A DNA stretch of 64,000 bases from assembly GCA_041393535.1 (NCBI GenBank), contig JAWKJY010000008.1, positions 147,220 through 211,219 on the forward strand. Direction: 5' to 3'. A model generated the notes under the pieces. That model made no database searches and was not told the origin of the DNA. It saw only the letters and a program-made list of their open reading frames with translations. Made by a program: the position numbers and the translations under genes. The DNA is from JAWKJY01 sp041393535. Lineage in GTDB: Bacteria > Actinomycetota > Thermoleophilia > Gaiellales > Gaiellaceae. Of the stretch, positions 9,410-19,589 are shown one piece after another; the stretch's first letter is position 1; each line of letters begins with the position of its first letter.

Positions 9410-9431
9410 GTTCACCGGGCGTTCACCGGGG
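9410..9431 (+). promoter_or_regulatory. PHO-box-like tandem direct repeat (PhoP operator candidate)
   Basis: Two head-to-tail 11-nt units, each beginning GTTCACCGGG, lie at 9410-9420 and 9421-9431. Streptomyces PhoP binds 11-nt direct-repeat units with consensus GTTCACC, so this is a strong textual match. It sits between the divergent dmfA1 (minus) and a small membrane-protein gene (plus, 9519), about 90 nt upstream of the latter. Its action on either gene is inference. Confidence 0.5.
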
Positions 9432-9518
9432 CGTGACACGTTCCACGCCATGGGATCGCTACCGTTGGCATCGCGGCGCTCCGGGGCGGACTCCCACGCC
9501 CACGGGGGGAACACGAGC

Positions 9519-9764
9519 ATGGGGGAAGGGGAGGACATGCTGCTGCCACGGCATCGGGTGCGGGGCTGGCTCGTGCTGGCCGCCGCGCTGCTGGCGGTCA
9601 CGATCGGCTCGTTCGTGACGATCGGCCTGTTCGGCCCGAGCCAGCCGCCGGGGGGCGGGCCCGCGCGACCGGCGGAGGTCGACGCGATCCCCGTCCCCCC
9701 GGAGCCGGGGCAGCTCGACCGGCGGACGGCGGGCCAGCCGCCGAGCCCCGGCCCGACTCACTAG
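9519..9764 (+). CDS. Small single-span membrane protein, unknown function
   Basis: About 81 residues. One transmembrane helix (GWLVLAAALLAVTIGSFVTI, about residues 15-34) follows a basic stretch (RHRVR), then a proline-rich tail facing outside or the cytoplasm. ATG 9519 is preceded by a G-rich SD (GGGGGGA) at good spacing. ATG 9537 and 9450 are alternatives. It stands alone between divergent dmfA1 and a convergent gene and lies downstream of the PHO-box-like repeat. I do not recognise a family. Confidence 0.45.
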   Translation: MGEGEDMLLPRHRVRGWLVLAAALLAVTIGSFVTIGLFGPSQPPGGGPARPAEVDAIPVPPEPGQLDRRTAGQPPSPGPTH

Positions 9765-9769
9765 GGCGG

Positions 9770-10804
9770 TCAGCCGGCGAGGAAGCGCACGACGTCCGCG
9801 GCGTCGCGCTCGAGCGCGACGGTCGTGCGGACGGACAGCGGCTCGAGCCCGGCGAGGGCGACGCGTCCGCCCGCGAGCCGCCACGTCGCGCGCGCCTGGC
9901 CGGCGACGAGCGCGAACGGCCGGAAGACGCCGTTGGCGGTGACGAGCGAGCCGTGCGCGCCGACGACGTCCGCGCGCGATGTCCAGCCGAGGAGCAGCGG
10001 CTCGAACGCTCCCAGCAGCCGCGGCCCCGGGAGCGGCGGCGTGGGCGCACGGCCGGCGAGGTCGACGAGGCCGTCCGGCCGCTCGAGCAGCCGGGGCGCG
10101 ATCGCCGCGAGGCCGGCGCGGGCGTCGCGCAGCGGGATCCCGGCCCAGCGGGCGAGGTCGCGCTCGTCCGCTGGGCCGTGGCCGGCGAGGTAGCGGCCGG
10201 CGAGCTCGGCGAGCGCGCGCTCCCGGTCGACGGCGGGTTGCGGCCCGAGCCAGTCGCGGGCGAGCGCGAACCGCTGCTCCCGCCCGTCGACCGGGCCCCG
10301 CACGACCAGCCCCTCGATCGTCGCGCGCAGGAGCAGGTGGACGAGCGCCTGGCCCGCCACCGGGACGCCCGAGGCGCGGACGCGCTCGCGGAGCGCGTCG
10401 CGGGTGAGTGGCCCCTCCGCCGCGAGCGCGCTCGCGATCGCCCGCACGCCCCGCTCGGCGGCGGCCGGCGGCACGCCCTCCTGGGCGAGCCGCCGCGCGT
10501 TCCCCGTCTCGAGCTGCGGCGTCGTGAGCGCGTGCAGCCAGGGGAGGTCGTCCCGCTCGACCAGGTGGAGCGTCCCGCGGTTCAGCCACGAGACGACGAG
10601 CGAGCGCTCCTCGGTCAGCGCCCGGTCGACGGCCGAGGCGGTCAGGTCGACGGTGCGCGCACGCAGCGCGAGCCGGGCGCCCCGCGGGTCCTGGGCCTGG
10701 ACGGCCAGGAGCCGCCGCGTCGCCGTGAGCGCGTCCGGGGCGCGATCGCCCGCGAGCAGCTGGGCCGCGAGCCGCTCCCGCAGGCGCGTCGGCGCCGGGC
10801 TCAC
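9770..10804 (-). CDS. AlkZ/YcaQ-like winged-helix DNA glycosylase family (HTH_42)
   Basis: 344 residues of the winged-helix family that includes the interstrand-crosslink glycosylases AlkZ and YcaQ. A QAQ triad at residues 36-38 (LLAVQAQDPRGAR) matches the catalytic QxQ motif, and the conserved RGTLHLV follows near residue 78. These enzymes excise bulky or crosslinked alkylated bases. Its GTG start overlaps the stop of the upstream PucR-type gene (GTGA), so the two are cotranscribed. A non-catalytic DNA-binding role is possible. Confidence 0.75.
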   Translation of the reverse strand: MSPAPTRLRERLAAQLLAGDRAPDALTATRRLLAVQAQDPRGARLALRARTVDLTASAVDRALTEERSLVVSWLNRGTLHLVERDDLPWLHALTTPQLETGNARRLAQEGVPPAAAERGVRAIASALAAEGPLTRDALRERVRASGVPVAGQALVHLLLRATIEGLVVRGPVDGREQRFALARDWLGPQPAVDRERALAELAGRYLAGHGPADERDLARWAGIPLRDARAGLAAIAPRLLERPDGLVDLAGRAPTPPLPGPRLLGAFEPLLLGWTSRADVVGAHGSLVTANGVFRPFALVAGQARATWRLAGGRVALAGLEPLSVRTTVALERDAADVVRFLAG

Positions 10805-12659
10805 GGGCCGAGCTCCGCCGCCAGCCGGTGCAGGCGCAGCGCGAGGTTCAGCTCGACGGCGCGATCCCGCTCGCGCCAGTCCGCCCCGAGCAGCTCGCCG
10901 ATCCGCGCGAGGCGCAGGTGCATCGTGTTCACGTGGACGGGGAGCCGGCGCGCCGCCGCGGCGACGCTCCCGCCGCTCGCGAAGTAGGCGTCGAGGGTCG
11001 CGACCAGCTGGCCGCGCGTCCGCTCGTCGTGGCGGAGCAGCGGGCCGAGCGCCTCCGCCACGAGCGCGTCAGCCCGCGCCCGGCCGCCGTCGGCGAGCAG
11101 CAGCCCGTAGACCCCGAGCTGCGCCGCCGTCGCGGTGGCGCCCTCGCGGCCGAGCGCGACGAGTGCACGCGCGGTCGCGCACGCCTCGGCGAGCGCCCGA
11201 GCGAGCCCGAGCGGCCCGTCCGCCGGCCCGGCCGCGCCGACCGTGGCCGCGGCGCCGGTCGAGCAGCGGAGCTGCGCCGCGACCCGCTCGCCCGCGGAGG
11301 CGGCCAGGGCGTCGGGACGAGGGCGACGAGCAGCCCGTCGCGCTCGCAGGCGAGCCCGGCGAGCTCCGCGCCGAGCAGGCGCGCCAGGCGAGCGCTCGGC
11401 GGCGCCGGCGAGCACGGCGGCGACGGCCGCATGCGGTCGGTCGAGGTCGACGCCGAGCAGGCGGGCCGCCTCGCCAGCCCCGGGGCCGACTCGGTCGTCG
11501 CGCGGGCGAGGTCGGCGACCAGCTCGGCCCGCAGCTCCCGCTCGGCCATCGCGCTCGTCCGCTCGCCGGCCCGGACGAGCGCGGTCACGAGCGCGCAGCG
11601 CTCGAGCGCCGACCCGGCGGGCGCATCGCCGGCGAGCGGTGCGTGCAGGACGGAGCCGGCCCGCTCGTCGCCGCCGCCGACCGGGACGACGACGACGCTC
11701 CGTCGACCGCTCCCGCAGAAGGCGCAGCCAGCAGGGCGGCGCGCAGCGCGTCCGCCCTCGCCCCCGGCGGCGGCGAGCTCGCGGCCGTCCCGGTCGGCGA
11801 TCAGGATGCTGCCCCCGACCGCGGCCGCTGTCGCGCGCGCGACCGCCGCGAGCGTGCCGCCGGGCTCGCCGTCGCCGCGCAGCGCGAGGTCGAGCAGCCG
11901 CGCGTCGAGCGCCGCCGAGCGCTCGAGCTCCGCCGTCCGCTCGGCGAGGCTCGCGTGCGCCTCGTGCAGCGAGGCGAGCGCGGCGCGCGACTCGTCGAGC
12001 AGCCGGGCGTTCTCGAGCGCGGCGCCCGCATGGGCGGCGAGCGAGACGAGCAGCGCGATCTCCCGCTGCGTGAACGTCCGCTCGCGGCGATCGCCGGTGT
12101 AGAGGACGCCTGCGATCGTGCCGCCCACGAGCAGCGGCACGCCCGCGATGCCGACGACGCCCTCGTCGTGGATCACCGGGTTGAGCGACGGGGCGACGAC
12201 GCCCTCGTCCAGCACGCTGCGCGCCCAGAACGGCCGGCCGCGCTGGATCACCAGGCTCGCGAGCCCGATCCCGAGCGACACGCGCGAGGACTCGAACGCC
12301 GCCGTCAGGTGGCCGTCGGAGACGCGCACCGCGACCTCGTCGGCCTCCCGGTCGATCATCGCGATCCACGAGAGGTCGGCGGAGAGCAGCTGGCGCGCCC
12401 GCGTCACGATCGCCCGCAGCAGCGCGTCGAGGTCGCGCTGGCCGGCGAGGTCGCTCGCCGACCGGAGCAGCGCGGCGAGCTCCTGCTCGCGCTGGCGCAG
12501 CCCCTCGAGCGTCGAGCGCAGCCGGAGCGCCAGGCGCAGCTCGTGGTCGAGCCGCGCGAGCTCGTCGCCGCTCGCCCCCTCGCGGCGCGCGCGGTCGAGC
12601 GGCTCCTGGAACGCCTCGGCGGGCGCGTTCCCGAGCACGAGGTCGAGGTACGAGTCCAC
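10801..12659 (-). pseudogene. GAF-domain PucR/CdaR-type regulator with about three frameshifts
   Basis: About 619 residues if frames are joined. Start GTG 12659 gives MDSYLDLVLGNAPAEAF. A GAF domain (about 60-210) has SWIAMIDREADEVAV and GIAGVPLLVGGTIAGVLYTG, followed by a coiled-coil linker, a second sensory segment, and a C-terminal PucR helix-turn-helix (TLDAYFASGGSVAAAARRL, VHVNTMHLRLARIGELLG). The coding frame changes near 11475, 11385 and 11315, while sequence on both sides stays well conserved. It is divergent from the eight-gene hyuA operon at 12790 with a 130-nt shared promoter region, so it is the likely regulator of that operon. The shifts may be sequencing errors. Confidence 0.75.
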
Positions 12660-12789
12660 CGCGCGATGCTAGCGTCGGCTGGGCGATCGCTCCAGTCGCG
12701 CCTCGCCGTCCTGTGCGGATCGACCATGGCTGCGCGTCGACCGGCATGCGAGGATCGCGCGGTCCCTGGTTCGCGTCGAGGAGGTGCGG

Positions 12790-14818
12790 GTGCCAAGCGT
12801 GGGGATCGACGTCGGCGGCACGTTCATCGACCTCGTCTGCCTGGAGGACGACGGCTCGATCCGCATCGGCAAGGTGCCGTCGAGCCTCGACACGAGCGTC
12901 CTCGCCGACGCGATCGACGGCCTCGGCGTCGCTCCCGAGCGCGCTCGACCTGCTCGCGATCGGCACGACGACCGGCACCAACGCGTTGATCGAGCGCAAG
13001 GGCGCGCGCACCGCGCTCGTCACGACGCGCGGCTTCCGCGACGTGCTCGAGCTGCGCCGGACGAACAAGGGCGACCTCTACGACCTGCAGTGGGACCCGC
13101 CGACGCCGCTCGTGCCCCGCTGCGACCGGCTCGAGATCACCGAGCGGATCTCGTGGCGCGGGGAGATCGTGACGCCGCTCGCGGAGGACGAGGTCGACCG
13201 GCTGGTGCGGATCGTCCAGAAGCGCGGGATCGAGGCCGTCGCGATCGTCTTCCTGCACAGCTACGTCGACGGCCGCCACGAGCGCCGGCTGCGCGACCTG
13301 CTGCGCGAGCGGCTGCCGGAGCTCGAGATCGCGATCTCGTGCGAGATCCTGCCGATGTACCGCGAGTTCGAGCGCTCGACCACCGTCGTCGCGAACGCGT
13401 ACCTCGCGCCGGTCATGCGGCGCTGGTTCCGCGGGCTGCGGGCGGAGCTCGAGCAGCGCGGCTACGCGAGCGAGCCGCTCGTGATGCAGTCGAACGGCGG
13501 CCTCGCCTCGATGCACGGAGCGGCCGAGATCCCGGCCAAGCTGATCCGCTCCGGGCCGTCCGCCGGCGCGGTCGCGCTCGAGGGGCTCTCGCGCCAGCTC
13601 GACGCGCCGAACGTGATCGGCCTCGACATCGGCGGCACGAGCGCGGACGTCGCGCTCGTCTGGCAGGGCCGCTCGACGCTGTCCGACCGCAACGTGCCCG
13701 AGTGGGGGCTGCCGGTCGTCCTCCCGAGCCTCGACATCATCTCGATCGGCGCCGGCGGCGGCTCGATCGCCCGGATCGACGAGGGCGGCGCGCTCCGCGT
13801 CGGGCCCGAGAGCGCCGGCGCGAGCCCCGGGCCGGCCTGCTACGGCCGCGGCGGCGTGCACCCGACGTCGACGGACGCGCAGCTCGTCCTCGGCCGGCTC
13901 GGGACGGAGCTGGTCGGCGGCGAGCTCGGGATCGACGTCGAGCTGGCCGAGCGGGCGATCCGCCTCGACGTCGCCGAGCCGCTCGGCCTCTCGGTCGTCG
14001 ACGCGGCCGCCGGGATCCTGCGCATCCTGACCGACACGATGATGCGCGCCGTCCGCCTCGTCACGATCGAGCGCGGCTACGACCCGCGCGACTTCGTCCT
14101 CTGCGGCTTCGGCGGCGGCGGACCGATGTACGCGGTCGACATCGCGCGCGAGCTGAGCGTCCCGCGCGTCGTCGTGCCGCGCTTCCCCGGCGTGTTCTCG
14201 GCCTACGGGCTGATGCAGGCCGACGTCGTCTACGACGCGATGCGGACGGTGCTGCGCGAGGTCGGGCCCGGCGACGTCGACGGCGTCGAGGCGGTGCTGC
14301 AGGAGCTCGAGGCGACCGTGCTCGAGCAGTACGCGCGCGACGGCACGCCGCGCGAGCGCGTCCGGTTCCGCCGCATCGCCGAGATGCTCTACTCGAAGCA
14401 GATGCACGAGCTGCCGATCGAGCTCGCCGCGGGGCCGTTCGACGCCGCCGCGCTCGAGCGGGCGGTCGCCGACTTCCACCGCGAGCACGGGCGGCTGCAC
14501 GGGCACAGCGAGCCGAGCGACCCGGTCACGTTCGTGAACCTGAAGGTGCTCGGCGAGCGGCTGCGCGAGACGCCGTTCGCGCCCCCGGCGCCGGACCCGT
14601 TCGTCGCCGAGACCTGGGCGCACCGGCCCGTCTACTTCACCGGGCACGGCTTCGTCGAGACGGTCGTCGTGCCGCGCTCGTCGCTCGCGGTCGGCGCGTC
14701 TCTCGACGGGCCGGCGCTGATCACGCAGAAGGACACGACGACGGTGCTGCCGCCGGGCGCCGAGGCGCGCGTCGTCGAGACCGGCGACATCCTGATCGAG
14801 GTGGGGGTGGGTGGCTGA
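12790..14818 (+). CDS. hyuA: Hydantoinase/oxoprolinase A subunit, second copy (one frameshift)
   Basis: About 676 residues after joining two frames near 12930-12940. The N-terminus VPSVGIDVGGTFIDLV lies in one frame; GTTTGTNALIERKGA and the rest are in the next. Other blocks: LDIGGTSADVALV (near 277), IGAGGGSIARIDEGG, GPACYGRGGVH and CGFGGGGPMYAVDIA. GTG 12790 is chosen because GAGGAGG (12778-12784) precedes it by 5 nt. GTG 12784 is too close. First gene of an eight-gene coupled operon. It is only moderately similar to the copy at 2883, so a different cyclic amide is likely. The single indel is probably a sequence error. Confidence 0.85.
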
Positions 14819-16598
14819 GATGGAGGGCTCGAGGCTCGACCCGGTCACGTTCGAGGTGCTCCGGAACGCGTTCGTCCAGGTCTGCAACGAGATGGCGCTC
14901 GCCGTCGAGCTGTCGGCCTACTCGCTGATCATCTCGGAGGGGCGCGACTTCTCCGCCACGCTCTACGACGGCGAGGGGCGCCTCGTCGGCCAGGGCGACA
15001 ACGACCTGCCCTCGCACGCGGGGACGACGCCGTTCACCGTCCGCTCCACGATCGAGCGGGTCGGCGTCGAGCGGATGCGCCCCGGCGACGTCTACGTGAT
15101 GAACGACCCGTACCTCGGCGGCACGCACCTCCAGGACGTCCGCCTCGTGATGCCGATCTTCCACGGCGAGCGGATCGTCGCGTACGTCGCGACGACGGGG
15201 CACTGGTCGGACATGGGCGGCCCCGTGCCCGGCTCGTTCAACATCGAGGCGACGGAGATCTTCGCCGAGGGCCTGCGGATCCCGCCCGTGCTGATCTACC
15301 GCGACGGCGAGATCGACCGCGACATGCTCGAGATGATCCTCGCGAACACGCGGGTCTCGGACGAGCGCCGCGGCGACCTGAACGCCCAGATCGCGGCCTG
15401 CCGCGCGGGCGAGCGGCGCTTGCTCGAGCTGATCGCGCGCTACGGGCTCGACACCGTCCACGCCGCGATGGAGGAGGCGATGGACTACTCGGAGCGGCTG
15501 TTCCGCGCCGAGATCGCGAAGGTGCCCGACGGCGTCTACGAGTGGGAGGACTGGGTCGACCAGGACCTGCGCACCGGCGAGCCGCAGCACGTGAAGCTCG
15601 CGATGAGGATCGAGGGCGACCGGATCACGTACGACCTGACCGGCTCGGCGCCCGCGGTCGCCTCGGCGATCAACTGCACGTACCCGGGCCTCGTCTCGTG
15701 CCTGTTCGTCTCGACGAAGGCGCTCTTCCCGCACATCGTCATGAACGAGGGCCTGCTGCGCTCGATGGAGATCGTCGCGCCGCCCGGGACGATCGTGAAC
15801 TGCCAGCCGCCGTCGCCGGTCGGCGGCATGGCCGCGACGGCGTTCGAGCGCGTGATCGGCTGCCTCTTCGGCGCCTGGTCGCTCGCGGCCCCCGAGCGGA
15901 CGATCGCCGGCCACTACAACATCATCAACATCTCCTTCGGCGGGCGCGACCCGGCCACGGGGGAGGAGTTCGTCGCCTACGTCTGGAGCGAGGGCGGCAT
16001 CGGCGCCCGGGCGACGAAGGACGGCCTGAACGGCATGATGTCGTTCTTCTCGGGCTCGACCATGAACGTCGCCGTCGAGATCCGCGAGCGCTGGGCGCCC
16101 GTCTCCTGGTCGGCGTACTCGTTCAACGTCGACTCGCAGGGCGCGGGCGAGAACCAGGGCGGCGTCGGCTCCCGGCGCGTCCTGCACTGCGACATCGACG
16201 GGATGGTGCTCTCGGCGATCGGCGACCGCGAGCGCTTCCAGCCGTGGGGCCTCCGCGGCGGCCTCGGCTCGGCGCCGCAGCGGCTGATCCGGCGGACGAC
16301 GGACGGGCAGGAGATCAACCTCGGCATGTTCTTCGCGAACGTCTTCCTCGAGCAGGGCGACACGATCGAGTACCTCTCGACGGGCGGCGGCGGCTACGGC
16401 CCGCCCGAGCGGCGGCCGCTCGCGAGGGTGATGGAGGACGTCGTCAACGAGGTGATCAGCCTCGACTTCGCACGGGAGCGCTATGGGATCGTCGTCGACC
16501 CGGTCGACCCGGAGGCGCTCGACTACCGCGTCGACGAGGCCGCGACGCGCGCGCTGCGCGAGGAGAAGTTCGGTGCGGAGTGGGCGGCGCCGCGATGA
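14811..16598 (+). CDS. hyuB: Hydantoinase/oxoprolinase B subunit, second copy
   Basis: 595 residues, full length. Family blocks: VTFEVLRNAFVQVCNEM, SHAGTTPFTV, YVMNDPYLGGTHLQDVRL, GHWSDMGGPVPGSF, NQGGVGSRR and STGGGGYGPPERRP. GTG 14811 overlaps the hyuA stop by 8 nt. ATG 14820 is an alternative three codons in. Its TGA overlaps the ATG of the first LLM gene. It forms the hydrolytic partner of the HyuA encoded just before it. Confidence 0.92.
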   Translation: MAEMEGSRLDPVTFEVLRNAFVQVCNEMALAVELSAYSLIISEGRDFSATLYDGEGRLVGQGDNDLPSHAGTTPFTVRSTIERVGVERMRPGDVYVMNDPYLGGTHLQDVRLVMPIFHGERIVAYVATTGHWSDMGGPVPGSFNIEATEIFAEGLRIPPVLIYRDGEIDRDMLEMILANTRVSDERRGDLNAQIAACRAGERRLLELIARYGLDTVHAAMEEAMDYSERLFRAEIAKVPDGVYEWEDWVDQDLRTGEPQHVKLAMRIEGDRITYDLTGSAPAVASAINCTYPGLVSCLFVSTKALFPHIVMNEGLLRSMEIVAPPGTIVNCQPPSPVGGMAATAFERVIGCLFGAWSLAAPERTIAGHYNIINISFGGRDPATGEEFVAYVWSEGGIGARATKDGLNGMMSFFSGSTMNVAVEIRERWAPVSWSAYSFNVDSQGAGENQGGVGSRRVLHCDIDGMVLSAIGDRERFQPWGLRGGLGSAPQRLIRRTTDGQEINLGMFFANVFLEQGDTIEYLSTGGGGYGPPERRPLARVMEDVVNEVISLDFARERYGIVVDPVDPEALDYRVDEAATRALREEKFGAEWAAPR

Positions 16599-17644
16599 GC
16601 GGACGCCTCGGGGCGATCGTCCCCGTCCTCAACCCGGACCTGACGACGCAGCACCTCGTCGACCTCGCCGTGCGGATCGAGGAGCTCGGCTACGACGGCG
16701 TCTACATGCCCGAGGCGTGGTCGCGCGACGCGCTCGTCCTGACGACGGCGTTCGCGCTCGCCACCTCGCGGATCGAGGTCGGCACCGCGGTCGTCACCGT
16801 CCCCGTGCGGACGCCCGCGATCACGGCGATGGCGTCGGCGACGATCGACGACCTCTCGGACGGGCGCTTCGTGCTCGGGCTGGGGATGGGGCACCTCCGC
16901 ACGACGACCTGCTGGCACGGGCTCGAGTACGACCCGAAGCTCGTCTGGCTGCGCGAGTACGTCGAGATCGTCCGCCGGATCCACGCGCGCGAGCAGATGG
17001 ACTTCCACGGCGAGCGGCTGCGGTGCACGGACTACCGGCTCGGCTTCGAGCCGCACCGCCGCCGGCTGCCGATCTACCTGGCCGCGCTCCGGCTCGGCAC
17101 GATGCGCCTGGCCGGCGAGGTGGCCGACGGGATCTTCCTCTACTTCGCGCCGCGGGCGTACGTCGAGCGCGGCCTGGCGGCGATCGCCGAGGGCCTCGAG
17201 CGGGCCGGCCGCGACCCGGAGGCGTTCGACCGGACGCTGATGATCCCGACCTGGGTGACCGACCGGCCCGAGCAGGCGCGCGACGTCGCCCGCAACCAGA
17301 TCGCCTGGTACTCGAACCTCGCCCACTACAACACGATGTTCCGCGAGGCGGGCTTCGAGGCGGAGGCCGACGCGCTGCGCGAGGCCTGGGCGGCGATCAA
17401 GCGCGACGACCCGGAGATGCGCGGCTGGCTCGGCCTCTCCGACTGCGGCACGGCCTCGCTCGTCACGGACGAGATGGTCGAGTCGGTCGCCGTCTTCGGG
17501 ACGGCCGAGGAGTGCCGCGCGAAGGTCGAGTCGTACCGCGAGCTCGGGATCGACACGCCGATCGTCTTTCCCTACGGCGTCTACGACGGAGCGGAGGCAG
17601 CATGGGCGGGGTACGCGAGGACGCTGGCGGGGTGCGCGCCGTGA
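16595..17644 (+). CDS. LLM-class (luciferase-like) flavin-dependent oxidoreductase 1
   Basis: 349 residues, TIM-barrel luciferase-like family. Key blocks are ELGYDGVYMPEAWSRDALVL (about 24-43), IEVGTAVVTVPVRTPAITAM, DLSDGRFVLGLGMGH and LPIYLAALRLGTMRLAGEVA. LLM enzymes use FMN with O2 or F420 to oxidise or open substrates, and RutA-type members cleave ring amides. ATGA overlap with hyuB before, and a GTGA overlap with a second LLM gene after. The cofactor cannot be decided from sequence. Confidence 0.88.
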   Translation: MSGRLGAIVPVLNPDLTTQHLVDLAVRIEELGYDGVYMPEAWSRDALVLTTAFALATSRIEVGTAVVTVPVRTPAITAMASATIDDLSDGRFVLGLGMGHLRTTTCWHGLEYDPKLVWLREYVEIVRRIHAREQMDFHGERLRCTDYRLGFEPHRRRLPIYLAALRLGTMRLAGEVADGIFLYFAPRAYVERGLAAIAEGLERAGRDPEAFDRTLMIPTWVTDRPEQARDVARNQIAWYSNLAHYNTMFREAGFEAEADALREAWAAIKRDDPEMRGWLGLSDCGTASLVTDEMVESVAVFGTAEECRAKVESYRELGIDTPIVFPYGVYDGAEAAWAGYARTLAGCAP

Positions 17645-18660
17645 GGACGGGCGCCGTGATCATGCAGAGCTGGCCAGACCTGTCGGTCGAGCGCCACGTT
17701 CGGCTCGCGCGGCTCTGCGAGGAGGCCGGCTACGACCTCGTCCTCTTCCCGGAGGCGTTCGGCGTCGAGGGCTTCTCGCTCTGCGCCGCCGTCGCCGCCG
17801 CGACCGAGCGGATCCAGGTCGGGAACGGGATCCTGCCGATCGCGAACCGCTCGCCGGCCCTGACCGCCATGGGCGCCGCCACGGTGGCCGACGCGTCCGG
17901 CGGGCGCTTCGTCCTCGGCCTCGGCGCCGGCCACCGCGCGATCACGACCGGCTGGCACGAGCTGCCCGACTTCGAGCCGCGGATCGGCCGGGTGCGCGAC
18001 TACCTGCTCGCGGTGCGGCGGATCCTCTCCGGTCACGTCAACGAGCGCGGGTACGGCCTCTCCTTCCGGGCGCCGGAGCGCCTGCCGATCCACCTCGCCG
18101 CCCTGCGGCCGACCGCGCTCCGCCTCGCCGGGGAGCTCGCCGACGGCGCGCAGCTGCTGCTGATCCCCCTCGACGACGTCGCCCGCACGGCCGCGCTCGT
18201 GCGCGAGGGCGCCGAGCGCGTGGGGCGCGACCCGGCCGAGGTGGACGTCTGCTTCGCGCTGATGGCCTGCGTGACGAACGACCCGGGGCCCGCGCGCGAG
18301 GCTGCCCGCCGGACGCTCGCCTGGTACGGCGGCCTGCCGTTCTACAACGCGATGTTCGCGGACGGCGGCTTCCCGGACGAGGCGGCCGCGATGGCGCGCG
18401 CGTGGGAGCGGCTCGCGGCCGACGCGGGCGGTCGCGACGCGATCGTGCTCCCCGTGGACGACGTGCTCGAGCACGTGCCCGACGCCCTGATCGACGCGAT
18501 CTTCGCGATCGGCTCGGGGCCGGAGTGCCGGGCGCGGCTCGCGGCGCTTCGCACACGGGGCATCGACCGGGCGACCGTCTACCCGTTCGGGCCGTACGCC
18601 GACGGCGCGGCGGCGGAGGAGGGCTTCGCCCGCACGATCGTGGAGCTCGCGGGCGCGTGA
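17641..18660 (+). CDS. LLM-class flavin-dependent oxidoreductase 2
   Basis: 339 residues, paralogous to the preceding gene: EEAGYDLVLFPEAFGVEGFS, IQVGNGILPIANRSPALTAM, GRFVLGLGAGHRAITTGWHE and LPIHLAALRPTALRLAGELA align block for block. The GTG at 17641 overlaps the previous stop. ATG 17662 is possible but would trim the first strand. Tandem, coupled LLM paralogues resemble LuxA/LuxB, so a heterodimer with one catalytic chain is possible. Its TGA overlaps the next GTG. Confidence 0.87.
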   Translation: MRTGAVIMQSWPDLSVERHVRLARLCEEAGYDLVLFPEAFGVEGFSLCAAVAAATERIQVGNGILPIANRSPALTAMGAATVADASGGRFVLGLGAGHRAITTGWHELPDFEPRIGRVRDYLLAVRRILSGHVNERGYGLSFRAPERLPIHLAALRPTALRLAGELADGAQLLLIPLDDVARTAALVREGAERVGRDPAEVDVCFALMACVTNDPGPAREAARRTLAWYGGLPFYNAMFADGGFPDEAAAMARAWERLAADAGGRDAIVLPVDDVLEHVPDALIDAIFAIGSGPECRARLAALRTRGIDRATVYPFGPYADGAAAEEGFARTIVELAGA

Positions 18661-19589
18661 CCCCCGCCCAGGCCACGCGCGCGCTCGAGCTGCTGCTCCT
18701 CTGCCGGCGCTTCGACGAGCGCGCGTGCGCCGCCGTCGCCGACGGGAAGCTCGAGGGCACCGTCCTGCACAGCGCGATCGGGCAGGAGGCCGTCGCGGTC
18801 GGCGTCGCGCTCCACCGGGCGCCCGAGGACGTGCTGCTCTCGACCCACCGCGGCGTGCACCACTGCATCGCCTGGGGCGTCGACCTCGCCGCGCTGCTCG
18901 CCGAGTGCTTCGGCCGGGTCGGCGGAACGGCCGGCGGTCTGGCCGGGCACATGCACGTCGTCGACCCCGCGAGCGGCGTGCTCGGCACGAACGGGATCGT
19001 CGGCGCGGGGCTGCCGCTCGCGGTCGGGGCCGCGGCCGGGCTCGAGCTGCAGGGCTCGCCGGGCGTCGGCGTCGCGTTCTTCGGCGACGGCGCGGCGAAC
19101 ACCGGCGCCGTGCACGAGGCGATGAACCTCGCGGCGGTCTGGCGCGCGCCGCTCGTCCTCGTCTGCGAGGCGAACGGCTTCGCCGAGACGACGGACACGG
19201 CCGCGACGACAGGCGGCTCCGTCGCCGCTCGCGCTGCCGGCTACGGGATCCCGGGCGAGCTGGTCGACGGATCGGACGTCGAGGCCGTCTTCGAGGCCGC
19301 GGGCGCCGCGTTCGCCCGGGCTCGCGCCGGCGAGGGGCCGACGGTGCTCGAGTGCCGCACGTACCGCTCGGGCGGGCACTGGGTCGGCGACCCGCAGCAC
19401 TACCGGGACGCCGCCGACGCCGCGCGCCTGCCCGAGCGCGACCCGATCCCGCGCCTGCTCCGCCGCCACGCGATCGACCGCGAGCTCGAGGTGCGCCAGC
19501 GGGTCGAGCGGCGGCTGAACGAGGTCTTCGCGGACGTCCTCGCCCGGCCGCGGCCCGGCTCGCTCGACCTGCCGGCGGTGCCCGGATGA
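18657..19589 (+). CDS. TPP-dependent 2-oxoacid dehydrogenase E1 alpha subunit
   Basis: 310 residues, near the lower end for E1 alpha. The TPP motif begins GDGAANTGAVHEAMN (about residue 142) and ends in the EANGFAETT block, where the usual NN pair reads AN but the second Asn is kept. HSAIGQEAVAVG and STHRGVHHCIAWG near the start and LECRTYRSGGHWVGDP near the end are typical of pyruvate/acetoin-type E1 alpha. GTG 18657 overlaps the LLM2 stop and the TGA overlaps the E1 beta ATG. No E2 or E3 gene is in the operon. Confidence 0.9.
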   Translation: MTPAQATRALELLLLCRRFDERACAAVADGKLEGTVLHSAIGQEAVAVGVALHRAPEDVLLSTHRGVHHCIAWGVDLAALLAECFGRVGGTAGGLAGHMHVVDPASGVLGTNGIVGAGLPLAVGAAAGLELQGSPGVGVAFFGDGAANTGAVHEAMNLAAVWRAPLVLVCEANGFAETTDTAATTGGSVAARAAGYGIPGELVDGSDVEAVFEAAGAAFARARAGEGPTVLECRTYRSGGHWVGDPQHYRDAADAARLPERDPIPRLLRRHAIDRELEVRQRVERRLNEVFADVLARPRPGSLDLPAVPG

